In this document: in pieces, positions 16,306 to 25,813 of the stretch
Position numbering within the stretch: position 1 is the first letter of the stretch
How the letters are laid out: each line of letters opens with the position of its first letter
Source: Aquiflexum balticum DSM 16537
Lineage (GTDB): Bacteria > Bacteroidota > Bacteroidia > Cytophagales > Cyclobacteriaceae
Assembly (NCBI RefSeq): GCF_900176595.1
Contig: NZ_LT838813.1
Span: 2,808,001 to 2,872,000 of the forward strand
Direction: 5' to 3'
Length of the DNA: 64,000 nt
Notes under the pieces: model-generated
Told to the model about the DNA's origin: nothing
What the model saw: the letters and a program-made list of their open reading frames with translations, nothing else
Database searches by the model: none
Position numbers and translations under genes: made by a program

Positions 16306-17031
16306 ATGAAAAAACTCCCATTTCTCGCTGGGATTTTTGGTCTTTTTTATATTTGTTCCTGTCAATCAGAAATTGAAGGACCGCAGCAAGATCAGAATTC
16401 AACTGTTGTCTTATCCAAAGGCACAGAAGTCCAGGATGCTCAGGGCAATACTTTTAAAATTGGTTATGACCAAGTTAGCAGCATAAATCAGGATCCCTTT
16501 ATACTCAAAACCAAGCCAAATGGTGAGACCGTTTGGAGAATCAAATATGAAGAAACGCCGGTAGATGGAAGAGGAACCGTTATCGCTTTTGAAGAGGGTA
16601 AGCTATTGGCGGTTTTTACTGTAGATGGAGGTAGCAATGATGGTAAATATCTCAACAAGCATCAGGTGTGGGAAGGGGCATTCGATGGGGTATTTCAAAG
16701 TGGATATGAAAAAGGGGGAGGTCCAAAGGTCAGTGCCATTTGTGAAATAGACCCGGAAACAGGAAAAATCAAAAAGGGGTCGTTTGTTGCCGCAAGGCTT
16801 ACAAATGGGAATACAAACAGTCTGACAATTAGAGAAATAGGGGTAAACAAGGGGAAGATAGCCTTTAGGGTATCTGCAGCGGCCTGGCCTCCCGGGGTGG
16901 GTAGCAAATACGTCAGAATGCCTTACATAACAGATGCTGATAGAATTGACAATGCTTTTTTGATTTACTATGAGATGGAGGCTGATTTTTCAGCTATCAG
17001 GAAAGCCACGTTGTTGAGGGAATCTTTTTGA
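16306..17031 (+). CDS. Lipoprotein of unknown function
   Basis: A 241-residue protein with a signal peptide and lipobox ICSC (Cys19). The mature chain is mixed alpha/beta with repeated short beta segments (TVWRIKYEETPVDGRG, VFTVDGGSNDG) that hint at a beta-propeller-like or jelly-roll fold, but I recognise no family. It has its own promoter and terminator boundaries, so it is a single-gene unit. Confidence 0.7.
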   Translation: MKKLPFLAGIFGLFYICSCQSEIEGPQQDQNSTVVLSKGTEVQDAQGNTFKIGYDQVSSINQDPFILKTKPNGETVWRIKYEETPVDGRGTVIAFEEGKLLAVFTVDGGSNDGKYLNKHQVWEGAFDGVFQSGYEKGGGPKVSAICEIDPETGKIKKGSFVAARLTNGNTNSLTIREIGVNKGKIAFRVSAAAWPPGVGSKYVRMPYITDADRIDNAFLIYYEMEADFSAIRKATLLRESF

Positions 17032-17477
17032 CTTTTCAGCCGATCTCGTGATTTATCAAATCATGCGTTGTCCGATTATTCTGCAGATTCAATGGTGATA
17101 GTGATGACATCGAGCAGTGAATGTGGGCCTTCACTGTCGCCCCTCAATTGCCAGATCATGACACCTCCGGTTTTATTGTTCAAGGCGAATTTGACTTTTT
17201 GGGCAGGGTTGCAGGAAAAAAAGGATGCAGCAAGTCAGAACAAGGTTTTGATTAATTTTTCTCATTTGATTGGATGGATAAGTCGAATGAATATAATGAA
17301 AAGCAGGTTCTTGGGAAAATAAAAAAGTTATTCAAGATGATTTTCCTGAAATTCACTTCAGACCAATCGAGAGGCACATCACTCGATAAACAAATCTTTA
17401 TTGAATATGAAAGAGGGGAAGATCAAAAAATGAAGGCTTGAGAAAGGTTCTCCAATCGGTGAAAAGGCCAAGAAAGG
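17032..17477. other. Intergenic region containing the chitinase remnant
   Basis: Besides the remnant at 17076-17216, the stretch to 17477 shows no credible gene, and the plus-strand frame across it overlaps the remnant. It may be the eroded body of the former chitinase gene. Confidence 0.5.
17076..17216 (-). pseudogene. C-terminal remnant of a GH18 chitinase
   Basis: Reading leftwards, the frame ending in TAA at 17076-17078 encodes K-V-K-F-A-L-N-N-K-T-G-G-V-M-I-W-Q-L-R-G-D followed by SLLDVITITIE. This matches the last barrel strand of GH18 chitinases (GGxMxWELSGD and the SLL...I helix). Upstream the same frame meets a TGA and no more homology is visible, so about 47 codons of a formerly full-length gene survive. 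It lies between two intact genes and has no start. Confidence 0.65.
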
Positions 17478-17897
17478 TTATCCGTAAATCAGATTTTTTA
17501 ATCTGTCGACTGAAAGTGGTTTGATGATATATTCTTCTATTTCAGGAATTAGTTTGATGGGTTCAATATCATCAGGATGAATGGAACTACTAACCATTAC
17601 AATTCTGAATTTATTTTTTGTTTTTTTATCAAATTTTCTGAATTGCTGCATAAAATGCCATCCATTTGTCCCCGGCATGTGCAGGTCCAATAATACCAAA
17701 TCTTTTAAACCTCTTTTCTTTTTGACTTGAGGTTCGGTCAAATGGGACTGAATATAATTCATGGCCTTGGAACCATCTTGAAGCAATACAACCTCTCCAT
17801 TATAACCAATATGGTCTATCAGTCTTTTATGGACCTGACTTGTTACCGCATCGTCGTCGACAAGTATAATTTTATCCCATTGCATAAGACAATTCAT
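17478..17897 (-). CDS. Single-domain response regulator
   Basis: A 139-residue CheY-like receiver: acidic pocket D14-D16, phospho-acceptor D71 in LLDLHMPG, Ser at the VSSS switch and Lys in the IIKPL motif near the C-terminus. No output domain and no kinase gene next to it, so its partner is elsewhere. A second Met at codon 5 is an alternative start. Confidence 0.92.
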   Translation of the reverse strand: MNCLMQWDKIILVDDDAVTSQVHKRLIDHIGYNGEVVLLQDGSKAMNYIQSHLTEPQVKKKRGLKDLVLLDLHMPGTNGWHFMQQFRKFDKKTKNKFRIVMVSSSIHPDDIEPIKLIPEIEEYIIKPLSVDRLKNLIYG

Positions 17898-18329
17898 TTA
17901 TGGGTAATTAATAAGCACTATTCAGGGTGATTTAACTTTACAATAAGTTAAATGTTTTTTAAATGTAACAAATTACTTTTTAAAAATTATACATTTTAAA
18001 TTGACTTTTTTTAATAGAAACAATAAAATACTTATAATTCACTGAAAATCATACAAATAAATTATAGCTGTTAAACAATAAAAATATGCTATAAAGGAAG
18101 TTTTGGCTGTTTTTTGGAATTTTATTCTTGTTTTTATCTTATTTTCAAATGGATAATTTGAATAGTTCCTAGAAAACATGTGTATTCTTAGTTATAAGGT
18201 AATTATGGGAAAACTTTAAATCTTCAGTTTTCACTTTGCTCTGAAATCATTGATTTGTTTTTCAATTTGGAATAAGTCTTTACCTTTAAAGCTGATTTTG
18301 ATTTCCTTTATAATTTCTCCCTCATTAGT
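17898..18329. other. AT-rich intergenic region between divergent genes
   Basis: About 430 bases, very AT-rich, separating the receiver gene and the SLC13-type permease gene. It must hold both promoters. I see no hairpin, repeat or coding frame of note. Confidence 0.5.
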
Positions 18330-20264
18330 ATGTTTTTGATTATGTCGGCTTTAGCCGTAAGCCTCCAATTTCTTAGACTTCATTTCGGCCTTCTTATTTT
18401 AGGGTTTTTCCAAAACTTACCAGATTCAGGATTCAATCTTAAATTGATATGGGTGCTGGCTTTACTGGCTACGGCGATTGCTATGTTTATCAAAAACAAA
18501 CCTCGCATGGATGCTGTAGGAATGATAATGATTGCAGCTTTGCCCTTTACAGGTATCATCACTGTAGAAGAGACATTGGTAGGTTTCAGTGACCCGAATA
18601 TCGTATTGATTGCTGTATTGTTTGTACTAGGGGAGGGTTTGGTTAGGACAGGTGTGGCCAGAGATCTTGGTGATTGGATCAATGTTAAGGCAGGCGGAAA
18701 CGAAACCAAATTATTGGTCTTATTGATGGTTGCAGTAGCAGGATTGGGTTCGGTTATGAGTTCTACTGCGATTGTGGCCATTTTTATTCCTGTTGTATTC
18801 AGAATCTGCAACAATACGGGTATTTCTCCAAGTCATTTGATGATGCCTATGAGTTTTGCTGCTTTGATCAGCGGGATGATGACTTTGATATCGACTGCAC
18901 CCAATTTGGTGGTCAATTCAGAATTGATGCGGCAGGGAGAAGGGGGATTTGATTTTTTCACCATTACCCCTTTTGGATTGGCTATTTTGATCATGGGAGT
19001 TCTTTATATGTTGGTGGCCCGAAAATGGCTCCCTGACAATTCTGATTTGACAGGTAAAAAAAGAAGAAAACCTACTTTCAAAGACCTGATCTCCAAGTAC
19101 AATTTGGAAAAAAGAGAGTATCGCGTTAAGATTTTGGAGGATTCTCCCTTATTAGGGTTGCAGATCAATGAACTTGATTTTGGGAAAAACGGTATCAACT
19201 TGCTAGCTGTTGAAAGAAAAGAGGGCTCAAAGACTGTTTTTAATCGTCCGACCAAGCAAATGGATTTTAAGACCGGTGACATCATGTTGTTGGATTCAGG
19301 TACATCTGAAGTAAAAATCAATGAGTTGGCTTTGAAATATGGTGTAGAACCAATAAAGTTATCGGGAGGAAAGGGATATCTCACTTCGATTTCCCAGGAA
19401 CTTGGAATGACCGAAGCGATTCTGCCTGCTGAATCATCTTGGGTCGGTAAATCCGTTATCAATGCAAGAATCCGTACAGATACGGGGTTGACTGTCATTG
19501 GGATTTGGAGAGGGGACAGGCCAATTACCGAAGACTTACTGGATATAGAACTGAAAGTTGGAGATACAATATTATTTGCAGGATTCTGGGACGATATCAA
19601 AAGGATGTTTCAGGATTCTGATGATATCATATTATTGAATATGCCCACAGAGTTTGAGGAAGTGCTACCGGCTGCCGGCAAAGGTACCCATGCGCTGATA
19701 ATTTTGGGATTGGTTGTAGGGTTGATGGTAACTGGATTGCTGCCTAATGTTCACGCGGTGATTTTGGGTTGCTTGCTGATGGGTGTTTTTGGTATAGTGG
19801 ACATGAACAGCGCCTATAATTCCATTAGTTGGAAAAGTTTGGTTTTGATCGTGGGGATGATGCCTTTTTCGATCGCCTTACAAAGAACAGGTGGGGTGGA
19901 AATGGCATCGGATGCCCTTTTGGTTTTGGTAGGAGACAGTGCGCCAAGAGTAGCAATAGGAGCATTGTTTTTCATCACTGCAATTTTGGGACTGTTTATT
20001 TCCAATACTGCTACGGCTGTTCTGATGGCCCCAATTGCTGTAGCCATGGCTTATGAACTTGGACTTTCTCCCTATCCATTTGCTATGGCGGTAATATTGG
20101 CTGCCTCTTCTGCATTTATGACCCCTGTTTCATCTCCTGTCAATACCTTGGTGGTAGCTCCGGGCAATTACAAATTTGGTGATTTTATAAAAGTGGGGGT
20201 GCCTTTTACGGTGATGGTGATGATCTTGGCAATCTTTTTGATTCCTTTGATATTACCTTTTTAA
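18330..20264 (+). CDS. SLC13/DASS-type anion permease with two RCK_C domains
   Basis: A 644-residue membrane protein. Two bundles of helices (about residues 30-235 and 450-640) flank two TrkA-C (RCK_C) domains in the central loop (about 265-425, with GLQINEL and VGKSVINARI). The helix-hairpin motifs with the SSTAIVAIFIP and SNTATAVLMAP segments are those of the SLC13 ion-transporter family, which carry sulfate, dicarboxylates or other anions with Na+. The substrate is not evident. The stop lies inside the end of the convergent dehydrogenase gene. Confidence 0.87.
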   Translation: MFLIMSALAVSLQFLRLHFGLLILGFFQNLPDSGFNLKLIWVLALLATAIAMFIKNKPRMDAVGMIMIAALPFTGIITVEETLVGFSDPNIVLIAVLFVLGEGLVRTGVARDLGDWINVKAGGNETKLLVLLMVAVAGLGSVMSSTAIVAIFIPVVFRICNNTGISPSHLMMPMSFAALISGMMTLISTAPNLVVNSELMRQGEGGFDFFTITPFGLAILIMGVLYMLVARKWLPDNSDLTGKKRRKPTFKDLISKYNLEKREYRVKILEDSPLLGLQINELDFGKNGINLLAVERKEGSKTVFNRPTKQMDFKTGDIMLLDSGTSEVKINELALKYGVEPIKLSGGKGYLTSISQELGMTEAILPAESSWVGKSVINARIRTDTGLTVIGIWRGDRPITEDLLDIELKVGDTILFAGFWDDIKRMFQDSDDIILLNMPTEFEEVLPAAGKGTHALIILGLVVGLMVTGLLPNVHAVILGCLLMGVFGIVDMNSAYNSISWKSLVLIVGMMPFSIALQRTGGVEMASDALLVLVGDSAPRVAIGALFFITAILGLFISNTATAVLMAPIAVAMAYELGLSPYPFAMAVILAASSAFMTPVSSPVNTLVVAPGNYKFGDFIKVGVPFTVMVMILAIFLIPLILPF

Positions 20265-21857
20265 GCCTTTCCTTTCTTCATAGACCTCTCCCGCGATGAC
20301 AGCACCGGATTTGTTCCCAAATTCATTTCTAATGAATGTAAGTAAATCTGCTATTTCTTGATCTGAGAGGTGGTTATAAGCAGGCATCTCCTGATTGTAG
20401 GTGGCACCATTGACTTCAATTTCTCCGGACAGACCTAAAAGCATGATTCGGATCAGCCGCCCTTTATCTCCGGTCACCCAATCTGTTTGGGAAAGGGGAG
20501 GAATTAAATCCTGAGAGCCTTCAGCATCCGGTCCATGGCAGGTAAGACAATGTTGTGTATAGAGTTGGGCTCCGGCATCGAATTCTTTGGGCACCTCATA
20601 AGACCAGTTTTCATCCAGTAATTCAATAGGTTCCAATTCCTTCTTGAAAATCTGCTTCGAAGGATCAATCATCACATTTTTACTCATTTTACGTATCCTT
20701 AAAATCCGGTCCGGTCCCTCGGGCAAACCATCATATAACCAAGGTTGGAATCGGGGATGCCAATCTCTGTTACTCGTACTTAAAAATATATCGCCTGATG
20801 GTGAAACACTGATATCACGGATTCTGCCAAAATGCTTTTGGAGAAAAATATCTTTCTCGACTATTTTGGTTCCTTCATTATTCAAATGTAAAACCCTTAA
20901 AGAACGTCCTTTCATAGTGGCCAGCAAAAGACTGTTTTCCCATTCGGGGATGTTTTTATTTCCAAAATAAGCCAATCCTGCGGCAGCAAGTGTGGGTGTC
21001 CACGCTGCCAAAGGTTCTATCACATCCACTTTTCCTGCGTGAGCAGTCTCTTTTTCATTGTCAACAAAACCCTGCACATCCGGCCATCCGTAATTCCCCC
21101 CTTTGACCAAAAGGTTGACTTCGTCATCATTTGCAGGCCCGTGGTCCGACCCGTACAATTGATCCTGTTTTCCAAATACCAATCCTTGGGTATTCCGCAA
21201 TCCCATTGCCCATACCGGATTGTTAGGAAACGGATTGTCCCTTGGAATACTTCCATCCAGGTTTATTCTTAAAATTTTTCCACCCAGAAAATCTTTGTCT
21301 TGTGTCAGGTTTACTTTTCCAATATCTCCTAGGGAAAAAAGCAGGGTATTATCCTTGGCAATTACAATTCTAGAACCATTGTGATAAGTTGCACCTGGGA
21401 GACTATCGAGTAGGATTTTTGGATTGATCAGTGTGTCCCCCTTGAAATCGTACCTGACCAATCTTGACCTGATTTCTTCCTCTTGGCCCTGTTTGGGAAC
21501 AGCAAAGGTATAATGCAGGAAAATTAAGGGTTCTTTTGGGTGAACAGTCATTCCCAAAAGACCATAGGATTTTTTGGCTATCAAATCGGGAATCTGAAAG
21601 ATGTCTTTTTTCTCTCCGGATTTTATATCCAACCTATGGAGCGAACCGCTGACTTGTGTAAACCACAATTCCCCCTCTCTTACTGCCTCCAAATCCCAAG
21701 GTACTTCAAGATCCGTTACCATTTCGGAGATTTCCAATACGGAATCATCCAATTGGATATAGCCGATTACGGGATAGTATGATTCCTTTTCAGATGATTT
21801 TTCCCCACAAGAGATATAAAGGAGGAAGACCAGGAAAATCAATAGTTTGGATTTCAT
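20253..21857 (-). CDS. PQQ-type sugar dehydrogenase fused to cytochrome c
   Basis: About 534 residues from ATG at 21857; the frame is open 11 codons further but the lipobox ISCG fits this start. Residues about 55-385 form a six-bladed propeller of the soluble glucose dehydrogenase/L-sorbosone dehydrogenase family (YHNGSRIVIAKD, GLRNTQGL, SDHGPANDDEVN, NYGWPDV). A C-terminal cytochrome c domain carries the haem site CLTCH at 437-441 and the axial Met region near MPAYNHL. A periplasmic, membrane-anchored sugar-oxidising electron donor is likely. It overlaps the permease gene tail-to-tail by 12 bases. Confidence 0.87.
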   Translation of the reverse strand: MKSKLLIFLVFLLYISCGEKSSEKESYYPVIGYIQLDDSVLEISEMVTDLEVPWDLEAVREGELWFTQVSGSLHRLDIKSGEKKDIFQIPDLIAKKSYGLLGMTVHPKEPLIFLHYTFAVPKQGQEEEIRSRLVRYDFKGDTLINPKILLDSLPGATYHNGSRIVIAKDNTLLFSLGDIGKVNLTQDKDFLGGKILRINLDGSIPRDNPFPNNPVWAMGLRNTQGLVFGKQDQLYGSDHGPANDDEVNLLVKGGNYGWPDVQGFVDNEKETAHAGKVDVIEPLAAWTPTLAAAGLAYFGNKNIPEWENSLLLATMKGRSLRVLHLNNEGTKIVEKDIFLQKHFGRIRDISVSPSGDIFLSTSNRDWHPRFQPWLYDGLPEGPDRILRIRKMSKNVMIDPSKQIFKKELEPIELLDENWSYEVPKEFDAGAQLYTQHCLTCHGPDAEGSQDLIPPLSQTDWVTGDKGRLIRIMLLGLSGEIEVNGATYNQEMPAYNHLSDQEIADLLTFIRNEFGNKSGAVIAGEVYEERKGLKR

Positions 21858-21921
21858 TCGGCTAACATTTTGATCATCTAAGATAATCACTTCTTTGGAT
21901 AGTCAACAAAAGAGGGAATTA

Positions 21922-22605
21922 TCAATCACTGAAAATAAAAAATCCAAAGCCCCCAGGATCCCTGATGATGATATTGTCGACCAATCTATTATTGTTGAAA
22001 TGAGTGATTTCTTCTGCAATGGGTATATTTAATTTTCTGATTTTTTCTATGACTTTAATATTTCCAGCACCATTGAAATAAGTCATGGAAGGATTGAAAA
22101 AAAGATGGGGGCAGGAGAGTGGTTTCATTAAGGAAATTGTGAAGCCATGGTTTTCCAAAGAAATATAGCCATGGTCCAAAGATCCACCGGAAATTGTAAA
22201 ACCCAAAGCTTCATATAACTCCTTCGACTTTTGGATGTCGGTGGTTTCCAAACTCAATCCCGCAAAATTTCCCAAAACACTGAAACTTTTGTCATCCGTC
22301 ACTAATTCTGTGGGTGCGACAAATTCCATCAAATATATCCATACTCCACTTGGGTCCGATAGGAGGTAACCATTTTCCATAGCGGTGACGGCAGTAAATT
22401 CTTGGAGTTTTTGGATTTCAGGTTTCCAACTTTCCCTGAATAATTTGATACCTGCTCTGGCATAGTGATCCGGGTTAATTTCAATAAAAACTTTTCCATC
22501 AGTCAAAATCAAAGGATTTGCTGTAGCCTGCCGGAAACCCAATCTGAGATAGAAGTTTTTGCTCGATTGAAGGTCGGGAGTTGGGCTTTGCAGTAAAATG
22601 CTCAT
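21922..22605 (-). CDS. VOC-family protein with two glyoxalase-like halves
   Basis: A 227-residue protein made of two beta-alpha-beta-beta-beta units (about 1-105 and 112-227), each starting with a strand and an SKxFYLRLGF or SKELYEALGF helix. This is the vicinal-oxygen-chelate fold of glyoxalases, extradiol dioxygenases and antibiotic-binding proteins. Metal-binding His/Glu positions are not clearly complete, so binding rather than catalysis is possible. It lies 64 bases upstream of the dehydrogenase gene and 21 after a DUF6265 gene. Confidence 0.83.
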   Translation of the reverse strand: MSILLQSPTPDLQSSKNFYLRLGFRQATANPLILTDGKVFIEINPDHYARAGIKLFRESWKPEIQKLQEFTAVTAMENGYLLSDPSGVWIYLMEFVAPTELVTDDKSFSVLGNFAGLSLETTDIQKSKELYEALGFTISGGSLDHGYISLENHGFTISLMKPLSCPHLFFNPSMTYFNGAGNIKVIEKIRKLNIPIAEEITHFNNNRLVDNIIIRDPGGFGFFIFSD

Positions 22606-22626
22606 TTGGGCGGTGATTTTAAATTC

Positions 22627-23154
22627 TTATTGGGTTACCTTTTCGAATCTAAACTTTTCCACCCAGAATTTGTCCTTGGAGGATAAAGAAAGGCTGATGG
22701 TCAATATATTTTCCTGCCTATGATAAGTCAAACCGTCGAAATAGGCTGTATGTCCTTCGATTTTGATCAATTTAAATTCTACCCAATTATCTTTTTCTTC
22801 CCACGGGCTCAGGTCACGGTTGAAATGCTTGAGCTTAATGGCCAAACTTTCCCCTTGTTCTTCTATTACCATATATTCAGTAAATTGGATTTTGCTGTCG
22901 TTCACAAATCGGAATACTCCTGCCATGCTGTTATCAATGCCAGGCATCCAGATTTCATCACATTCGCCACCCAATCCGGTTCCTTTCCAGTACCCGGTCA
23001 GCCAGTCTATTTGTTCGAGTTTTCCGTTTCCAGGTAAATGACCATCTTCCAATTTCAAAACTTCTTGGGCATTTGTAAAGGAAAACCAGCATAGGTTGAC
23101 CAGAAATATAAGTGTGAATACTTTTAAAGTCTTAAATTTGATTTTTTTTTCCAT
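22627..23154 (-). CDS. Secreted DUF6265-type protein
   Basis: A 175-residue protein with a signal peptide (to about SFTNAQ). The mature part matches DUF6265: LTGYWKGTGLGG and the DEIWMPG segment near its start, then a small beta-barrel (lipocalin-like) pattern. Function unknown; proteins of this type are often found as single envelope proteins in Bacteroidota. It is likely co-transcribed with the downstream VOC gene. Confidence 0.82.
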   Translation of the reverse strand: MEKKIKFKTLKVFTLIFLVNLCWFSFTNAQEVLKLEDGHLPGNGKLEQIDWLTGYWKGTGLGGECDEIWMPGIDNSMAGVFRFVNDSKIQFTEYMVIEEQGESLAIKLKHFNRDLSPWEEKDNWVEFKLIKIEGHTAYFDGLTYHRQENILTISLSLSSKDKFWVEKFRFEKVTQ

Positions 23155-23270
23155 TGATGTTTATAAACCGTTTTACTATTTAGTATTCTGTGCTTTCCAA
23201 GATATCTTTCAATTTTTATAAGAGGTTGTTGAATGATTATTTCTGTCGTGACATTTACCTTAAGTTCATA

Positions 23271-23819
23271 TTAGCCGGCATTTTCATAAGCTTTTTTCAG
23301 CCAGTCCAAAACTTCCTGGTCTATGTCTGATATTTCTGTCAAATTGATCTTGTGGGTACACATGGCATTTCCGCTTGCCAACAATTTTCCCGCAGGTTCT
23401 TGACTTTTCAGATTGATTCCAATTTCAAAACGGGTTTTGGTGATGGGGTGGAGTAGGGCAAATTGCTTTTTTCTTCTCAGGCTTACATTGGCATTTTTAG
23501 GTGCGATTTCGATGTCATTTCCAAATTTTGAGATTTCAATGATCAAATGATCATAGATAGGTCTGAAATGTTCCTTGCCTTTGTATTGGTTATCGATCAG
23601 TTCATTTTTGTCCTCTGCAGACCCGGCATCTGTGGCCAGGGTTTTCAATGCGATCAAATTGGCAAAACCATGGCTAAGCCCCTCTTCCTCCTTTAGAAAT
23701 TTCATGATCTGACCATGTTTTCCAAGGGATTTGTTTTTGACTATGGTAATCCATTTGTCTAAAGATTTTCCTGTGTTTTTATGGAGATTATCCAACATGG
23801 TTTGTGTTGCTTTGTCCAT
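23271..23819 (-). CDS. DUF4287 and DUF5655 protein
   Basis: A 182-residue cytoplasmic protein. Residues 1-60 match DUF4287 (TGKSLDKWITIVKN), residues about 65-180 match DUF5655 (YDHLIIEISKFG, NVSLRRKKQFALL). The DUF5655 part often acts as an accessory or transport-associated domain, but the role is unknown. It follows the DUF4199 gene by five bases, so both belong to one operon headed by the PhnB-like gene. Confidence 0.83.
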   Translation of the reverse strand: MDKATQTMLDNLHKNTGKSLDKWITIVKNKSLGKHGQIMKFLKEEEGLSHGFANLIALKTLATDAGSAEDKNELIDNQYKGKEHFRPIYDHLIIEISKFGNDIEIAPKNANVSLRRKKQFALLHPITKTRFEIGINLKSQEPAGKLLASGNAMCTHKINLTEISDIDQEVLDWLKKAYENAG

Positions 23820-23824
23820 GATTT

Positions 23825-24301
23825 TTATTTTTTTCTTGTGAAAAAGGCTACTACGATACTAGTCAGCAAACCCATTACAGGTGCTCCGACCAATCCTTGA
23901 AAGATATAGCTTTTCAGGTTGAAATACTCCTCAGCCCCACTTTGGGTCATTTTGCCTTCAGAAACAGCATAATCAATGGCGTTTTCAAAATAATGGGGGG
24001 TAATGACCAAGGATGTAATCACCTGAGTCAATGGACTGAGGATTGTAACAATCAAAGTGATGATTAACCCACATGCAAGTCCTTGGACATAGGTCATTTT
24101 ACCTTCATAGAAATTGTCTCTTTTATCCAAAAGAGCCAAAACGTAAATGGCTACGGCAGGGATGGCAACAAAATTGGTGAAAATCGGATGTTTTGCTATA
24201 TAGGTGTCATGCAAGCCAAATAGCCTTTCCAACAACATCCAAACCAACATCATCAAAGCAAATATGATTGCCCATTTGATTTCGATTTTTAACTTTTTCA
24301 T
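23825..24301 (-). CDS. DUF4199 membrane protein
   Basis: About 158 residues from ATG at 24301 (an upstream ATG at 24331 would overlap the previous gene). Four hydrophobic segments near residues 8-25, 36-52, 75-95 and 130-155 define a small integral membrane protein of the DUF4199 family, common in Cytophagales and of unknown role. It is ten bases after the PhnB-like gene and five before the DUF4287 gene. Confidence 0.83.
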   Translation of the reverse strand: MKKLKIEIKWAIIFALMMLVWMLLERLFGLHDTYIAKHPIFTNFVAIPAVAIYVLALLDKRDNFYEGKMTYVQGLACGLIITLIVTILSPLTQVITSLVITPHYFENAIDYAVSEGKMTQSGAEEYFNLKSYIFQGLVGAPVMGLLTSIVVAFFTRKK

Positions 24302-24311
24302 GATGGGGAAT

Positions 24312-24743
24312 TTATTGGGTGCTAGTATCAAAACTGATCATCCAATTTACGCCAAACTTATCTTCCAGCATTCCAAAGTATGAACCCCAAAAAGTATCTT
24401 CCATTGGCATGTTTATTTTGCCACCATCTGATAAAGCTGAAAATTTGCCATCGGCCTCTGCTTTGGAATCTGTATTGACATAGATTGAAAAATTGTTGCC
24501 GAAAGTAACATTAGGATAATTGGATCCGGTATCACTGCCCATAAGCATGGTTTCTTTGCTGATAGACAGGGTAACATGCATGATCATATCCTTATCACTG
24601 TCCGCTAAAGGGTAATTTCCCTGTGTCTGCATTTCCCCGAAGGTCGCCATGAAGTCAAACTCCCCGCCGAATACAGATTGATAAAAGGCAAATGCTTCCC
24701 TGCAATTGCCATTGAAATTAAGGTAAATGTTAGTAGTGGTCAT
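24312..24743 (-). CDS. PhnB-like VOC protein
   Basis: About 143 residues from ATG at 24743 (an upstream ATG at 24767 is less likely because the strand MTTTNIYLNFNG opens the domain). It matches the PhnB/3-demethylubiquinone-methyltransferase-like branch of the VOC superfamily: NCREAFAFYQSVFGG, then EDTFWGSYFGMLEDKFGVNWMI at the C-terminus in which a metal or substrate site is usually found. Biochemical role is not established for the branch. First gene of a three-gene operon. Confidence 0.85.
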   Translation of the reverse strand: MTTTNIYLNFNGNCREAFAFYQSVFGGEFDFMATFGEMQTQGNYPLADSDKDMIMHVTLSISKETMLMGSDTGSNYPNVTFGNNFSIYVNTDSKAEADGKFSALSDGGKINMPMEDTFWGSYFGMLEDKFGVNWMISFDTSTQ

Positions 24744-25108
24744 AGTGCTGTGGGTTTGGGTTAACAACTGAAAGCTTCAAGCTTTAGCTTAAAGTTAGCC
24801 AATATTTGAAAGAAAAAATATTTCAAAAGCCAAAATCAATAGAAACTTTCAATTGATTTTCCCAAGCTTAACTTAAAGCGGGACTTGATTTTTCTTTCCC
24901 CATAGCTACCTGTTTAAATTTAAAAATAATTTGATAAATGACCGGTAAATGAGCCCTACCCTGTTTCCCAATCCCAATTCGGTTGGTTTTTCCTCCTAAG
25001 ACTTGCTAAAAAACAGAATGAGGCCTTTCAGTTAATTTTGCCTGAATCGGTCCTATTCATCAGGATGGTCTGAAAACAGGTCTTTCGTGATTTCAAAGCA
25101 CTAAGAAT
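24744..25108. other. Intergenic region, no gene seen
   Basis: About 365 bases upstream of the PhnB-like operon and downstream of the HAD gene. It contains overlapping AAGCTT-type repeats near 24770-24800 (GAAAGCTTCAAGCTTTAGC) that could form small hairpins. No coding frame is credible. Confidence 0.5.
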
Positions 25109-25813
25109 TTATTTGACAAGCAACTCATAAATATCTCCCAAATTCTTTACCTGATAAAAATTCGGATGAACGATGGTGTGGCTTACTTCCTCATGAATCC
25201 AAGTAATGTGGTAGGGGACATGAATAGCGGTTCCGCCCATTTCCAAAACAGGTAAAATATCAGATTTCAGGGAATTTCCTATCATCATAAAATTCTCAGG
25301 AAGGCAGTCAAGGTGTTTGAGAAGTTTTTGGAAATCACTGACTTTTTTGTCGCTCATGATCTCTATGTGATGGAAATGTTTCTCCAAGCCTGATTTGATT
25401 AGTTTTCTTTCTTGGTCCATCAAATCACCCTTGGTGGCTAAAACCAGTTTATAATCTCCATTAAGTTTTTTAAGCAGATCTTCGACTCCCTCCAATAGTT
25501 CAATAGGTTTTTGAAGCATTTCTTGTCCAATTTGAATAGCCTTTTCTACCAATTTTATATCAGCAGTGTTTTCAGAAACTCTCAAAATAGTTTCAATCAT
25601 GCTTAGCATGAAACCCTTTATCCCGTAACCATATAGGGGAAGGTTTTTGATCTCTGTTTTAAAAAGTTCCTGATCGACAGTATGGTGAGGAATGAAATCC
25701 TCTAATAATCCGCAGAATTTTTCCTCTGCTTCCCTGAAATAAGGTTCATTAACCCATAAAGTATCATCTGCGTCGAAAGCTATTACTTTAATGTTTTTCA
25801 TGATTTCATTCAT
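25109..25813 (-). CDS. HAD-superfamily hydrolase
   Basis: A 234-residue cytoplasmic protein with the HAD motifs: DADDTLW (motif I, nucleophile and acid Asp), LATKGD (motif II), a Lys in motif III and GNSLKSDI (motif IV). The cap domain lies between motifs I and II. Such proteins are phosphatases of small metabolites. The start overlaps the end of the MBL-fold gene by eight bases, so the two are co-expressed. Confidence 0.9.
   Translation of the reverse strand: MNEIMKNIKVIAFDADDTLWVNEPYFREAEEKFCGLLEDFIPHHTVDQELFKTEIKNLPLYGYGIKGFMLSMIETILRVSENTADIKLVEKAIQIGQEMLQKPIELLEGVEDLLKKLNGDYKLVLATKGDLMDQERKLIKSGLEKHFHHIEIMSDKKVSDFQKLLKHLDCLPENFMMIGNSLKSDILPVLEMGGTAIHVPYHITWIHEEVSHTIVHPNFYQVKNLGDIYELLVK

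Noticed and set aside
17068-17322. 84-codon plus-strand frame
   Set aside because: It is antisense to the GH18 remnant, whose minus-strand frame is the one with real homology.
24770-24800. AAGCTT-like repeats as a fifth heptad array
   Set aside because: The spacing is 6, 7 and 8 bases, not an exact 7-base register.
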